From: Flectonema sp. DT1601
Taxonomy: Eukaryota; Euglenozoa; Diplonemea; Diplonemida; Diplonemidae
Assembly (NCBI GenBank): GCA_964019425.1
Contig: OZ025803.1
Span: 857,001 to 921,000, forward strand
DNA: 64,000 bases
Direction: 5' to 3'
This document shows positions 1-10,699 of this stretch, piece by piece; the stretch's first letter is position 1; each line of letters opens with the position of its first letter. Made by a program: the position numbers and the translations under genes. Under the pieces are notes generated by a model, which saw only the letters and a program-made list of their open reading frames with translations, ran no database searches and was not told the origin of the DNA.

Positions 1-49
1 ATGCGATCTCTGAATGTGGCAGTCTTACCAACGACTAATCGTAAGGTTA

Positions 50-838
50 CTATAGTTCACCTTTACCTGCTTCTTCTGCAGGAGGGATGTGTTCTAGAAG
101 ACCAGAATCTTTCATTTCCTTAAGCATTTTGCGAGCCTCATCTTCATCCATGTCTCCCTCTTTCATTAGTTCATCGATAGCCATTTCATCGACATCATCG
201 CGTGCGTACATCTGAAATGCTCCCTCTGGCATCCCTGCAGTCTCCATGCCAGTGAGTTGCTCCTCAGCTTCCATTTCTTTACGAGGGGCCTCAGTAGGTG
301 TTTCAGAGGCGAGTCCATCAAGTATCTTTTTGGGAATTTTTGGGATTTTAGTTTTCTTGTTGCAGGGACCTGGATCACCGCTATCTCCTCCCTTAACACA
401 AATATATTTGACAAGTTCTCCAATTGACTTCTTGTTAGCGAATAACTGAGCAGACAAGTCAACGTCGCCCAGTAAAACTGTTGAACAGGTATCGGCTATT
501 GACTGAACTTTTTTTTGTATTTTTGCAGGTTTTCCGAAATCGACGACGTGGAGGCGTCGGTCATCCTCTTGTTCGATGTCGAGGTATCTCATCCACCATC
601 CTTCTCTTCTTCTTGGATTACAACTCTGTTCTAGTCTTGTTTGAATATCGTCTTCTGTGAACTTCGCAACTTTAGGTTTCCAATAAGCGGCTTCTTTAAA
701 TATATTTGCCACACCTTCCCTACAGACTGAACATTGCAAGTGTTTTACAATACCCGGATAGGCAGTCGCTCGCTTCTTCTTTCCATCAACAATAGAAACA
801 ACAATAAGAAACGTCAAGACAGTTATTTGGCTTAGCAT
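50..838 (-). CDS. Secreted saposin/canopy-like Cys-rich protein
   Basis: A single-exon, 262-aa protein that begins with a hydrophobic signal peptide (residues 1-19, ending near VDGKKK). A cysteine-bearing globular part follows: CSVC near residue 36, then single cysteines near 73, 118, 147 and 159. This spacing resembles saposin-B/canopy-type ER proteins. The C-terminal third is acidic, rich in Met and Glu, and probably helical. The last four residues are KGEL, close to the KDEL/HDEL ER-retrieval signal, so residence in the ER lumen is plausible. The ATG is 14 nt behind a tract ending CTACAG that looks like a trans-splice acceptor. Family assignment rests on cysteine pattern only. The substrate or partner is unknown. 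Confidence 0.6.
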   Translation of the reverse strand: MLSQITVLTFLIVVSIVDGKKKRATAYPGIVKHLQCSVCREGVANIFKEAAYWKPKVAKFTEDDIQTRLEQSCNPRRREGWWMRYLDIEQEDDRRLHVVDFGKPAKIQKKVQSIADTCSTVLLGDVDLSAQLFANKKSIGELVKYICVKGGDSGDPGPCNKKTKIPKIPKKILDGLASETPTEAPRKEMEAEEQLTGMETAGMPEGAFQMYARDDVDEMAIDELMKEGDMDEDEARKMLKEMKDSGLLEHIPPAEEAGKGEL

Positions 839-1111
839 ATTGTATTAAAGCAGTCTGTAGTATAAAGGATTTTTTTTAGAATAAATACAAAGCTAAATTA
901 ACTGTACGATGACTATAAGATAATCATGTGGTAGTAGAGTGTTGGTCGAGGTCATGCTGGAGATCTACCTCCAAAAGCAATTCATTCGTATCTATTCTGT
1001 GAAAATGGACGAAAACAGTTTTTTTACAAAAACAGAACTATTGCGCGCAAACTGCACAAGAAAATCTCTGAACACGTTTCGAGATTTTTTTTGTACTTCT
1101 ATTTATCGTTT
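839..1111. other. Intergenic spacer
   Basis: AT-rich spacer between two minus-strand genes. It holds the presumed splice-acceptor region of the left gene and the 3' UTR of the right one. I see no RNA gene or conserved repeat. Confidence 0.5.
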
Positions 1112-1864
1112 TCAGATTGCTTGAAGATTGCAATCCAAGCGAAAGGTCGTTGATAACCCAGCAGCGGGGATGGCCAGCCCTTCAATCGGAACTCTAGTTA
1201 TACAGTCATCGCAGCGAATGTTAAAAAAGTCAGAATGCGAAGAACACTCGATGCAGACCAGCTGCGCACAACCTGTGCAACCCCTGCAGCAGGTGTGCAG
1301 CTTTTTGCAGTTGGAGCATTCCTCTATCAACTGGGTGTCACTCTCACAATGCCTCTCATAACAACCCCCCTCACAACTCCCCTCACCACATACGACAGGT
1401 ATCCATTCTTGAAGCTGAAAGTATTTGACGTTGTAGCGAAGTTTGTCCAATTGATGTGGACTCAAGTCCTCCATGATACTCTTTAGATGCTTCGTTGGGT
1501 ACGTCATCATGTCATGAATTGGATTAAAGTCTTCGCTACGAATCTGAAGGTTAATCTCTCCACTCTCAACCTCAGTACAAGCGGTGTCTAGAAGTGCCCT
1601 GAAATACCCTGAAGTACTAATAGCAGCACTCTTACTCAAAGAGTACACACACTCATCAGATGTTATGATTTTTATATCAGCGCTCTTCCATCTGTTAACT
1701 CTTTTGAGAATTCTGTTTGCGTGTCCCAGTGGTATTCCAATATCAGTCAGGTGGTTAATCTTAATCTTTCCTCGCAAGTCATCAACATTATGTATCTCAT
1801 TGTCAATCAAAACATTCTCATGTTGAGATAAGTTTACATCAGAGAGGTAACTTCGGATGTCCAT
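1112..1864 (-). CDS. SAM - BTB-like - Cys-rich zinc-binding protein
   Basis: A single-exon, 250-aa protein. Residues 1-58 look like a SAM domain: a short helix, the DVNLSQHENVLIDNEI core, then a DIGIPLGHANRILK helix that is almost the family consensus. Residues 62-155 resemble a KCTD/BTB fold (IKIITSDE..YSLSKSAAIS, then YFRALLD and the closing NVKYFQLQEW). Residues 158-225 hold about 15 cysteines in CxxC-type pairs, probably binding several zinc ions. SAM and BTB are protein-interaction domains, so a scaffold or ubiquitin-ligase adaptor is plausible, but no partner is visible. The ATG directly abuts a tract ending CCATCAAACAG, implying a 5' UTR made of the leader alone if it is trans-spliced. 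Confidence 0.7.
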   Translation of the reverse strand: MDIRSYLSDVNLSQHENVLIDNEIHNVDDLRGKIKINHLTDIGIPLGHANRILKRVNRWKSADIKIITSDECVYSLSKSAAISTSGYFRALLDTACTEVESGEINLQIRSEDFNPIHDMMTYPTKHLKSIMEDLSPHQLDKLRYNVKYFQLQEWIPVVCGEGSCEGGCYERHCESDTQLIEECSNCKKLHTCCRGCTGCAQLVCIECSSHSDFFNIRCDDCITRVPIEGLAIPAAGLSTTFRLDCNLQAI

Positions 1865-2298
1865 CTGTTTGATGGAAAGACACTTTTAAGAAACAATATT
1901 GTTATAGTTGTTGTCAAACAGATTGTTGTGATCCATCACTTCTTCGACTAACATTTCGTGTTGCATTATATAAAATATAACTAAGCGACATATCATATCA
2001 TTTGTATTGTTTTGAGGGAAGTGATTAAATTAGTTATTACATCACTGAATCTCTGATAAGTCCGCAGACAGACAATTCATTCATAGTTGGTAGTCATGGT
2101 TGGTACCTATCGGAAGTAAAGTAGTCGTATAAAATAAAACACATAAATCTTCTCAGAAAACATAACAATGTTTGTAAGATGGTGGAAACCTCTCACGATT
2201 AGTAGACTCACTAACATATATAAAACAGATGGTAGCCATCACAGCGGATTAGCTGTAAAGATTGAAACAACAAACCTGATCTGACATCAGCTTTTGAT
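1865..2298. other. Intergenic spacer
   Basis: About 430 nt of AT-rich sequence with no open frame that I can support on either strand. It should contain the 3' UTR of the cyclase-homology gene to the right and the acceptor region of the SAM-BTB gene to the left. Confidence 0.5.
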
Positions 2299-5200
2299 TT
2301 AAGGTTTCTTAAGTGCGGGGAGCCGCCCACTCGCGAAGTCAAATGCTGCTGAAGATCGTCGCTTTCCTTGGTTGTCATCACTGGCAGCCAGATCAGACCG
2401 TGCTACAGATATTCGTCGTACGCTGTGCCGTTTTCTGGTGCTCATCAAAATAGTTTTTAACAAAACAAACAATTGAGCACAATGTCCAAGAACTGATTTG
2501 CCAAGTTTTTTACAATTCTGCGAAAAGACAATTTCCTTACCATCACCAAGTGCGAGGCGAGCAAGTTCCGCAACTTCATCCCTGCAACGTTTGCGAGAAC
2601 GGCTCTTGTCTGAGGGATCAAATGATTTTAACCAGGCAGTGCAGAATTCATCTTCTGACAATCCAACTCTTCCCTCTTCAATTAAAGGATCACAATATGT
2701 TATACACAAGGTGACGAATACTCTTATAGCTGAATGAATCTTTTTTAATTCAGTTGAAGATTGTTTATACTTTAGTAATTCACTCTCAAGATCAGCAAGA
2801 CGTTGATTATATTTCTGTTCAACTGAAAATGATCCTTCCGTCCTTCGGATAATTTTCCGAGAGGAATGTTTTCTCATATTCCCGGCATGGGAGGCTTTTC
2901 GATGCAGAGGCGACAGTACAGGCGCTGCCTCTGTAGGATCACTGTGATGACTTTCAGTGTCGTTTTGCTTAGAGTTGGCACTGTAACTGGTCGATGAATC
3001 AGAGTTCTTAACATGAGATTCCTCACTTTGTAAGTATCCTAAATACCTTTCAGCAGTAACAACTCCTCCAGAAACTCCACACATTTTTTGTAAGTAATAA
3101 TCCTCGCTGATCATCGCTGCGGTCTCCGTTAAACACAATCGTTTTTCCCACATGCAGTGGCTGTTGTATGCATTTCGATAACTCGACCAAAGTGACTTAT
3201 TTACTTCAACAGGTTTTATTATTTCACAAGACTGAGATATCATCCGCAGTCTGTGTCGCTCTAAAGTTGAACACAAAATGATTTCATCAACTGACTGCTG
3301 CCTCGACATCTCCGAAACTGAAAACTGCAACTGAGGGACGACACAGCTTGATAACATCTCACAAATATATTTTTCTCGTGACTTCAAACGAATTGGAAGC
3401 AAACGATACACATCTTCGAAAGAATCACCGTATGCGATGTCAGTTATTTGTGTACAAACGGTTTCTCTTTTTATCAGTTCTGTAACTGTCGAGTCGGTTA
3501 ACACACGGTGAGGGATGAGTACCTCACCAGGAGCTGCTGCTGCACATAATAGCATACTAGTGTACTTACCTGATAAATTAGAAACCAATCCAGATGAAAA
3601 TGGAGTCAGGTCATGATGCTGAGCTACTGCTGGTGAAGGGTACAGTCCGATACAGAGACGGATTCCTCTAAAAAGATATTCACTATTTTCATCAGATGAT
3701 GAGATCGGAGACAAATCCTCCGCAGACTCCAAAGAAGGCGCAAGTTCGAGTCCCATACTTTCAATTTGCATATGCAACGACCACTGAACAGCCTGCACCG
3801 ATCCTGGAAATATATAAACTGCAGATGCCGCACCATCAGATATTGCATGCAAGTCTGGAAGTCGTTGAGCAGCGTATCCATTATACTGACTAGCCAGATC
3901 TTCAGCTAGTTTTGCATAATTATTAAACAGACGATGAAGGTGAACTGAGTCAGGATTATCTCTCAGTTGATCTCTCAAACAATTTCTATTAAATATTCTA
4001 GCACAGCAGATGACTGCGTCAGAACTGATCTTTTGAAGAGAAGTAGGAGTTGTGGTATTCGAAGGAGGTCGCTGAAGATGAATTCGTCTTCGAGAATGTT
4101 CTTTAGAAGTAATTCTTGAAACAGATATCGGATGAAACCCATTCTTATTAGATGATAAAGAGTTGAATAGTGATGTACTTCGTTGAACTGGTCCCTTGAC
4201 GTCAACGTATCCGAAATCATCAATGTGATACAGATTAAGAGGTATTCTATCAACTACTTCTTTACTAACTAATATCTCACCACCAATACTCTTCCTTTGT
4301 ATAAGTGATGCTATATTCACTACTGGGCCTACCAGTACTGTTTTTGATGTTGTTGGGTCTATCTCACCTACCACAGAATCAAAAGCCGTGTGAATTCCAA
4401 TCGCAACCCGCAGTCCTCTAAGCTGCCCTTCATCATCTTTTTGACTTGCCTCGTGCTTGTCAATCTCATCTGGCCATGTTGTTATATTTAATAAGTCTTC
4501 TTGAACTGTTTTGTGTTATTTATTGTTTATTCTTTTTTTTCTTCTTCTTCCCAAGGTTGGCAAGAAATGCAAACCTTTGACAGCCCATTTGACGGCACGT
4601 TCCACTTCATTAAACAAAACTACATAAGTTCCCTTTCTTGACGAAGAAACATATCCCATGTGACTGAATAGATTTGATATAATACAGTCATGTGTTATTG
4701 AGAGAGCGGAAAGATAATTGTTTCCACACTTTCGAAGAAGGTCGTCTTGAGAAGGAACATCACAGATGACGATAGTTGACCAACGTGGTATTGGAATAGC
4801 TTTAAGAGAATAATTTGATTCAATAAAAGAACGATATAACTTCGCGTCTAACATTGGTCTTCTGTCAGGGTTTGAGAAGGACTTGCGAGGAATAGGTTTC
4901 ATAGGTTCCGTCATTTTAGAAATTAAACAATTAGCTTCATTGAGTGAAGTTTGTTGTGTTTGTATTTGGTTTTGAAGATCTGAACATTTCGTATTTGTGA
5001 TGTCAAGTAACCGTTGTAGTTTTGATGACTTCTCCGTACTTCCGGTATCTCTTCCAACACCTCTTCCAATAAAAGCAAGTCTATGTTGTAGAGATGAGTT
5101 ATAAACAATAAAACAATGATGTTCTGGATCAGTCGACGATAAACTAATTGTTCTGCAGGGAGCGAATTTCACTCCACTCAGCAGTCCTCGACTCTCAAAC

Positions 5201-7271
5201 ATTTTGACTGTAGCTTCAGTTGCAACAATTTCACCACCGATTGCTGCTGCTGCAGCGGCCACAGATAACTGACAGTCAGGAGAGTGGTAGTGTTGTCTTT
5301 TAGTAAAAGCATCAACTCTAATTGCTAATTGTGAACCTTTCATTGTGCTGTGAATACCAATTGATAGTCGAGGTCCTCTTAAGATTACTGTACCACCTGA
5401 TTGTGTTTTAGACTAATATAATCCTTCTCTTCTTATAAAGGAAATTCAACAGCAACATGTCACACACCTAAAGTAATACAAGCAGCTGCTGGAAATGATA
5501 ACAAGGCACTACTCCATTCACAGTACGCTATCGTTTGTTGTAATTTTAAAGAGAATTCAATAGCTGCTGTCGGATCGTGATACACGATGGTCATCACGTA
5601 ATCAGGTCCGATCCGAGATTCGTATCCGACAGTTTCTTTTAAAAGACGTCGGACTTCATTTTTAACTTTTTTCAAAGCAGCGTGTGCCTCTACTTTATCC
5701 CACACTACAATAGACTGATATCTGTGTTGCGTTGCGTTGCGTTGCGTTGCGTTGCGTTGCGTTGCGTTGCGTTGCGTTGCGTTGCGTTGCGTTGCGTTGC
5801 GTTGCGTTGCGTTGCGTTGCGTTGCGTTGCGTTGCGTTATATTTATTATTATTTCTTAAGAACAATGTTTTTTCTTTTGTTTCGAAAAAAACAAACCTTT
5901 CAATCATAACTGTGACAATAGTAACATTACCATTAGGTGGCCATGACGTTGAGTTGTTAATCTCTGGAGGGGTCCATGTTGTCGGCATGCCAACAGGGTC
6001 TTCTAGAGAAACTCGTTTTCGTATCAAACAATTCGATTTTTTATCGTTCTCAGATAATAACATTATTCGATAACAGGAGTCAACCATCTTTGAATCGAAA
6101 CGACATTCCAGATGAATGAGTCCAATTCTCCTTTTAATGTCATCCAGTTCTCGTATAGTCAGATCAGCAGGACAACCTGTTGTGCGATGTTTGTATAAAT
6201 ACGAAATAAAGAAATATAGCAAAAGCAAGTCGACGTAAAGAAACACACACCAGTAATGATTTCATTTGTTTCTCCAGTTGTCGCAAACTTGACTGCCTGA
6301 CTACAAGGCTCTCCATAGAATAAATCACTACCAGTAAGAGGACAAGATTCTCTAATAGGATTTCCTTGTTGAATACCAATAGTTGGTTTAATAGCTGTAG
6401 GAATCTGTTGAAGGTTAACTGTTGATTGAAGTGCCCACCAAAAAGCCTTCTCAGGAATCTTTGATAATGTCGCCTCTGGGAATGCCCAAGCGAATCGAGA
6501 TACTTGACAACCTCCGTACTCCTCGGCATTGACTTGGAGTCGTATTGAAATAGTTTGGAGTTCATTAGAACAAACAGTTACTTGATCAGGAGTTGATAAT
6601 GAGACGTAAGCAATTGATATATGGACTGCAGGTTGTACTGGTGACTTAGGTATCGCATATCCACAACTTGCTCTGTAGTCCTGAAGTACAAACACAGATG
6701 ACACGTCAGCATCTAATCGATCTTTAAGTCCTTTGATAACTGCTTGTTGATTTGTAAGTCGTTGTCGGAGTGTGTCAACTTCTTTTCGTAAATTTCGAAC
6801 TTCTGGTGTTGCGACAGACCCAGCAAGCTGTTCTTTTAGAAGAGCTACTTCCTGTTTAAGATTAGAAATAGTGCTGCCGATATTATCTCCGAAAAGTTTT
6901 TGTCGATCTGTAGGTGGAGCTGACCCGAGTCGTTCCCAGTCTCTACGAACTGCATCTGCTGTTTGCATCATCTCTGCTCTGGTTGCTGGAGGAGCCTTGT
7001 CTCTCTTCTTTCGTTTTTTTTTCTTCCCTGAGGTAGTTGTCGTCGTCGTTGATATTTGGTTCTCAACTACCTTTTTATCATCACCACTGCCAGAGCTTTC
7101 TATTTTATCTGATGCACACCCCCCACCCTGCAATGTGCTCATTATTTTTCCGTAGTTTGAATTCACTTTCTGACTGCTTCCTACTTTGTTTCGGTGACCG
7201 TCAAATCTCTGTTTTAAATACTCAATTTGCTGGTCAGGACTGACCATAAGAATATCATCGTCATCTGCCAT
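2299..7271 (-). CDS. Protein with four tandem class III cyclase homology domains
   Basis: Five exons: 6251-7271, 5897-6176, 5468-5721, 4575-5396 and 2299-4505. They total 4584 nt, exactly 1528 codons including stop (1527 aa). The N-terminus (1-190) is Lys-rich with a coiled coil. Four nucleotidyl-cyclase homology units follow, roughly at 195-400, 420-620, 719-880 and 955-1170. Diagnostic pieces are VTIVTVMIER plus CEWSSALLSFPAA in unit 2, and TIVICDVPSQ, VQEDLLNITTWPDEI and VGPVVNIASL in unit 3. The tail (about 1170-1527) is Ser-rich with a short coiled coil. The metal-binding aspartates of active class III cyclases are mostly absent (unit 1 AYVSLS, unit 2 TVMIER; unit 3 keeps one), so most units look like pseudo-enzymes. 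No transmembrane helix is obvious. The second intron carries the GCAAC array. The role may be cyclic-nucleotide signalling or scaffolding, which is inference. Confidence 0.8.
5723..5839 (-). repeat. Intronic (GCAAC)n pentanucleotide array
   Basis: About 23 near-perfect tandem copies of GCAAC (GTTGC on the plus strand) inside the second intron of the cyclase-homology gene, which runs about 5722-5896. The array extends to the inferred 3' splice site: the last copies read GCAACACAG and the exon follows. Elsewhere in this window cis acceptors end in CAACAG or similar, so the array is a long string of near-acceptor motifs. Confidence 0.95.
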
Positions 7272-7416
7272 GTGAACTTGATGAAATAATTTTTATAAGT
7301 AGACACCACAAGTGAACAGAATTTTTTTTTTTTTTTTTTTTTTTTTCGTATTTTAGTCAAAAAGAGAAACAACAAGTAATATCGCTCACTTAACTGAAAA
7401 AAAACATTTTGCATTC

Positions 7417-7450
<34 letters not shown>

Positions 7451-7984
7451 CAATGTATAAGGGGAAGTAAACTTGATTTGAGCAATTTAAAGTCGGAATG
7501 TAAAAAAATAGGCCGTTTTTAAATAAGTGGAAATTTTGATAAAAAGATAATCGTGTACTGATACAGCAAAACTAAAAGAGGCAAAAAAGTTAACTTCATC
7601 TTGCTATAGTTGGTGCTTGGTGTATTTATCAACCAGCTTAACTATAATAATATGATGAGTTGGCTATGTCACCCGATTTGCAAAGATGAGAATACACATT
7701 TTTTTTAGAAAAATAAATCGGAACAGAAAAAAAAAGAAAGCAAAAAAAAAAAGGGGCTTAATAACAAAACAACAACAAAAACTAATCAAGAACGTATTCT
7801 CGCTTCCAAGAGGAAATTCGGAGTAAAGTTAAACATTTGTCTCACGGATGAATATAATATAAAAAAGATTTTATTTTATTTTCTTTATTTAGTAGATGAT
7901 AAAACCAAAGTAAGTCTGGACCGGTTTTGATTCGAGTGTTTGCTTTTAGTTTAAACGGGGTCTTATTCCTATTAAATAAAAAAA
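7272..7984. repeat. Gene-free spacer with long T and A runs
   Basis: About 710 nt between the cyclase-homology gene and the esterase. It holds a run of about 26 T near 7321 and about 34 A near 7411, with other A-rich tracts up to 7755. No coding sequence is supported. Confidence 0.8.
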
Positions 7985-10042
7985 CTATGCCTCATCTGGT
8001 CCCTTCGGTGATAATTTGAAGAAATGTCTATACCCAAAGTAACCAACGATTATAATGATGAATATCAAACTGGTGTATAGTACAGAAGCCCTTGTTGGAT
8101 CGAATGAACTGTTTCTTCTAATTTTTGGCTTTTCATCAACGATTGGTGGTATTCGAATTGTGCGTTTCGGCATCGCTGACAAGGCTGAACACTGCTGTGA
8201 CTGAATACCAGCTTCTATAGAACATTCACCTCGACCAAGTATCGCACATGGATCTGAACCATCATGACTGTAGGATAACCATTTCGGATTACTTAGAGTT
8301 TCTGGACAAAAGTCATTATGACTTGGATCACCAGTGTGAATAAAACTATTCCAATAACATCCAATTACTTTACTTAACTTTCTATCAACTTTTGTTTTTA
8401 ATTCCTTCTCATAGCCGAACACAAACGGTACTTCTGCTCCATGAAAAGCACCCTTCACATTCCCTGTGATATTATAATTCAGACTGTAATCAGGAGATTT
8501 CATAAAGTAGTATTGGTAGGCTCGATTCCCAATTTCAGCAGACTTTAAAAGAGCTCCCTTTAAGGGGCAGAGAATAGCTTGATCGCCTGCTGTGCGCATT
8601 GCTGCAGCCCTCCATTGTCCTTGAACCACAGCACCTGTAGTTTCATCACGACAAGGGGGGATTGGAAGCGTGAGCTTTCCATACAGTTTTGAGATAGCTG
8701 GGGATTCAGCTCCGTAAACATCAGAAACCCAATTTTTAAAGAAATCATAAGAAGAATTACACGGGATATCAGGCAACAAACCCATCATAATGGAAGCTTC
8801 GTCCAAGTTCGAACCCATTAGAACGTCAGTGTTGGGCGCTATTTCACCGGCTGCAAATAACTCAAGGATAGATTTCTTCAATTCCGGGTGACCAGGACTA
8901 GTAGACACAACTGGAGCAAACCCATCAGTAATAAAGGAATCAGGAAATGGTAAATACTGTTGCATCGCTATAGTGATGCTTAAAGCAGGTGCTTTTTTTA
9001 AGCACCGCTGTAGTTGTCTTCCTACTATCCATTTCAAGTGAACTGTATCAGATAGATGTCCTTTTATACTAAAGGCACCAGCTGCAATATTTGGTTTTCG
9101 GATGAGAGAAAACTTCCCATCACGTTCAATTATTCCCGGACAGTCGTCTGATTCAGAACACGCTCGTTTAGCTGACTTAAAGTTCGGTTTAATATCACCC
9201 ACTCGGAATGTAATGTCGACTAGTTCCCTGAAATGGATACTTTTGTAGAATGATTTGCGAGTTGGACAAATCTTCGGGTGTTTCAGTGAGAGTGATGTTG
9301 CGACAAACTCCGTGTTCAGCTTCGCATGAACGTCGGATTTGACCTGCGTGAGACCCGGGGACTCTCCAATCGCCCTGGAAAATAAATTCCAAGATTTCTT
9401 ATTAACTAAATGGAAACCAACAGATGTACCTCCAGATGACTCTCCCATTATTGTTACTTTAGATGGGTCTCCGTTAAAGTATGTAATGTGTTGCTGAACC
9501 CATCGGAGGGCTTCTCGTTGATCTTGCATACCCATGTTACCGTTTCCTACTTTCTTGCCATATGAAAAACCAAATAATCCAAGTCTGTAGTTGGGTGTTA
9601 CCAACACCACAGATTTTGAAAAATATGGGAAGTTCGATTCCTCATCATTGCTCGATCCGTACATGAATTCCCCGGCATGCATGTATACGAGTACAGGAAA
9701 CTTTTTCACGCTGCCTTTTTTTATCAAGGGTGTGTATATCGAAAGGAAGTGACAGTCCTCACTCGAGTTTGGTATTTGAATTGTTTCCCATCCTTTGCCC
9801 ACATTCGTACCTTTCGATCCAGGTTGCCAACAACTTGCACCTCTGACGGTTGCATTAATCTGACCTTTGGGTTGCTTTAGATGAGGCTCCTGAAATCGAG
9901 CAGCTGTTGCGTATTGAATTCCATGAAATACACCTCTCTCTTCTCTGACGTATCCATGCAGAACAGCATTTGGTAGAACAGCATTTCCATCGCTAACGAT
10001 TCCTCTGCAAAGTATGGAAGCGATGATTGAGAGGGCAATCAT
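7985..10042 (-). CDS. Type-B carboxylesterase / cholinesterase-like, membrane-anchored
   Basis: A single-exon, 685-aa alpha/beta hydrolase of the carboxylesterase type-B family. It starts with a hydrophobic signal peptide (about 1-18). The nucleophile elbow is GESSGG, with Ser202 as the nucleophile. The oxyanion region is MHAGEF, where most family members have HGG. The catalytic-His region reads AFHGAEVPFVFG, very close to the cholinesterase pattern. SEDCHFLSIYTP is the usual SEDCL-type signature, and several cysteines probably form disulfides. A C-terminal transmembrane helix (about residues 657-675, rich in Ile) leaves a short basic tail inside, so the enzyme probably sits on the cell surface or an endomembrane facing the lumen. 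It should hydrolyse carboxyl esters; the substrate cannot be told. The ATG is preceded by a CCCCCAAACAG acceptor. Confidence 0.93.
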   Translation of the reverse strand: MIALSIIASILCRGIVSDGNAVLPNAVLHGYVREERGVFHGIQYATAARFQEPHLKQPKGQINATVRGASCWQPGSKGTNVGKGWETIQIPNSSEDCHFLSIYTPLIKKGSVKKFPVLVYMHAGEFMYGSSNDEESNFPYFSKSVVLVTPNYRLGLFGFSYGKKVGNGNMGMQDQREALRWVQQHITYFNGDPSKVTIMGESSGGTSVGFHLVNKKSWNLFSRAIGESPGLTQVKSDVHAKLNTEFVATSLSLKHPKICPTRKSFYKSIHFRELVDITFRVGDIKPNFKSAKRACSESDDCPGIIERDGKFSLIRKPNIAAGAFSIKGHLSDTVHLKWIVGRQLQRCLKKAPALSITIAMQQYLPFPDSFITDGFAPVVSTSPGHPELKKSILELFAAGEIAPNTDVLMGSNLDEASIMMGLLPDIPCNSSYDFFKNWVSDVYGAESPAISKLYGKLTLPIPPCRDETTGAVVQGQWRAAAMRTAGDQAILCPLKGALLKSAEIGNRAYQYYFMKSPDYSLNYNITGNVKGAFHGAEVPFVFGYEKELKTKVDRKLSKVIGCYWNSFIHTGDPSHNDFCPETLSNPKWLSYSHDGSDPCAILGRGECSIEAGIQSQQCSALSAMPKRTIRIPPIVDEKPKIRRNSSFDPTRASVLYTSLIFIIIIVGYFGYRHFFKLSPKGPDEA

Positions 10043-10699
10043 CGTTTGTTCTGTTTGGGGGTTTTAAATAATTAAATTTACAAGTCTATCAAAAAAATAA
10101 AAACCAAAACATTTCATATCCTACAAGACAATACCCATCCACACATGAACATGGGCTGTGCTGTTCTAAATTTATATAATCAAAATCCAATCAAACACAA
10201 AAAAAAACACAGATTTCACAAACAAGAAGCCGTCACTATAAATGGAAACGGAAACGGAACACAATAGTTGTGCGGCTTTTTTTCCCGTTGTGTTTTTCGT
10301 TAAGTTATTTCTTGGTAGTCTAGTATATATTGTACAGGAGTATCTGAAGCTGGTGTTGATATTTTATTATCTCTTCTCGTTAAATGGGAGGCGGAGGTAA
10401 ATAATGTATACAACAGGTTCACTGGTTTTTTTTTTTTTTCTTTTTTCTTTTTTCGTGTTTTCCTTTTTTTGTTTGTTCTCATCGTTTACGCTGCAAAGAG
10501 TACAGCTTTTCGGGGTAATTGTCCTGTCCCCGCTTGCTGTGTTCATGCATTCCCTTTCGGTAAAAATCCGTACAGAAATATAATGGCTTTGAGGCGAGCA
10601 ATTACACCTTAACACTTTGTTTGGTTGTTGTTGGTATTCCAACAATATATATTTCGCAATCTACAGATCATCTTGCACGCTCCTCACGATATGCTCTGA
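10043..10699. other. Intergenic spacer
   Basis: About 660 nt holding the esterase 5' region and the zinc-finger gene's 3' region. A T/C-rich stretch lies near 10425-10470. I see no RNA gene, and no frame has family character. Confidence 0.5.

Noticed and set aside
5682-6246. Long open frames on both strands through the GTTGC array (RCVAL / NATQR repeats)
   Set aside because: They are products of a 5-nt repeat that lacks stops in every frame, and the region is an intron of the cyclase-homology gene.
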